DNA from: CAUZFZ01 sp964431285
GTDB taxonomy: Bacteria > Planctomycetota > Planctomycetia > Planctomycetales > Planctomycetaceae
Assembly: GCA_964431285.1 (NCBI GenBank)
Contig: CAYSJO010000574.1
Location: 1-23,544 of the forward strand
Reading direction: 5' to 3'
Length of the DNA stretch: 23,544 bases
Under the pieces are notes generated by a model that ran no database searches, was not told the origin of the DNA, and saw nothing but the letters and a program-made list of their open reading frames with translations. A program made the translations under genes and the position numbers. Shown in pieces: positions 23,414 to 23,544 of the stretch; positions within the stretch are counted from its first letter, which is position 1; the number at the start of each line of letters is the position of its first letter.

Positions 23414-23544
23414 AAACTGAGCTGGCCCTGATTTGCCATGTCAGCGAAACTTCGTCTTCCTCAGCCCGCTAGCCAAGGAAGGCCAACGATGCGACATGAA
23501 CTAACCGACGAACAGTGGGAAGCGATCAAAGATATCTTTCCGGA
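23402..23544 (+). mobile_element. Left end of an IS5-family insertion sequence (partial)
   Basis: The IS appears to begin at ACTCTGTTTGAAAAC just after CTAG (23399-23402), inside the zinc-finger gene, and continues past the window end. The boundary is inferred from where the host gene stops making sense and from the transposase 86 bases further on. The right end, inverted repeat and target duplication cannot be seen, so the exact edge is uncertain by a few bases. Confidence 0.7.
23489..23544 (+). CDS. IS5-family transposase (3' partial)
   Basis: ATG 23489 is preceded by AAGGAAGG (spacer about 6). The 18 visible codons read MRHELTDEQWEAIKDIFP, the characteristic opening of DUF4096-type N-terminal domains in IS5-family (IS427-like) transposases, which bind the IS ends. 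The DDE catalytic part lies beyond the window. The group cannot be fixed without the rest; these elements sometimes use two overlapping frames with a programmed shift. Confidence 0.85.
   Translation, partial: MRHELTDEQWEAIKDIFP

Overview
The window looks like a chromosomal segment of a planctomycete, probably Planctomycetaceae-like. This is inferred from gene content, not from a marker gene. Indicators are a pseudokinase-kinase tandem protein, a class III cyclase-like protein with an N-terminal SRPBCC domain, a BlaI/M56 pair whose M56 protein carries an alpha/alpha-toroid and two 'GSDDG' modules, a Tat-exported hydroxypyruvate-isomerase-like protein, a large secreted Ca-binding repeat protein with an LEPR-XLL-like N-terminus, and an ECF sigma factor next to a zinc-finger/kinase start. 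Base composition is moderately GC-rich. No rRNA, tRNA or CRISPR array was seen.

Layout. 1-2607 (+): 5'-truncated Ser/Thr kinase (second kinase domain canonical, C-terminal tail possibly frameshifted), a small beta-rich protein and a small helical protein. 2682-4642 (-): SRPBCC / zinc-ribbon / degenerate cyclase protein with a short out-of-frame leader ORF. 4955-6915 (-): hslV-hslU, the complete two-component ATP-dependent protease. 7351-9958 (+): secreted carboxypeptidase-regulatory-like protein, a Kv-type ion channel with a C-terminal zinc ribbon, and a two-TM protein. 10061-13332 (-): intact BlaI-type repressor followed by a wrecked M56 (BlaR1-like) sensor gene. 13492-14448 (-): Hyi-like TIM-barrel protein. 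14665-16032 (-): secreted Pro/Gly/Tyr-rich protein split by an in-frame TAG. 16292-17389 (+): WecA/MraY-family phosphoglycosyl transferase. 17580-19028 (+): PhoD-like phosphatase. 19059-19617 (-): doxX-like pseudogene interrupted by DNA carrying a REP-like palindrome. 19780-22305 (+): RTX-like Ca-binding protein built from three tandem modules, with a textbook terminator. 22511-23413 (+): ECF sigma factor plus a zinc-finger protein cut short by an insertion sequence whose IS5-family transposase runs off the window end.

The main theme is a mixture of intact housekeeping genes (hslUV, the channel, the phosphoglycosyl transferase, the phosphatase) and clearly decaying genes. In-frame stops of all three types, single-base frameshifts in short homopolymers and an IS truncation fall in 10061-12949, 14665-16032, 19059-19617 and 23153-23413. 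The most novel-looking architecture is the M56 sensor. It keeps the BlaR1-type HExxH membrane protease and the ATGA coupling to BlaI, but in place of a penicillin sensor it has a squalene-cyclase-like toroid plus two copies of a short beta module. In this genome the gene carries four lesions, so intact relatives would be needed to study it.
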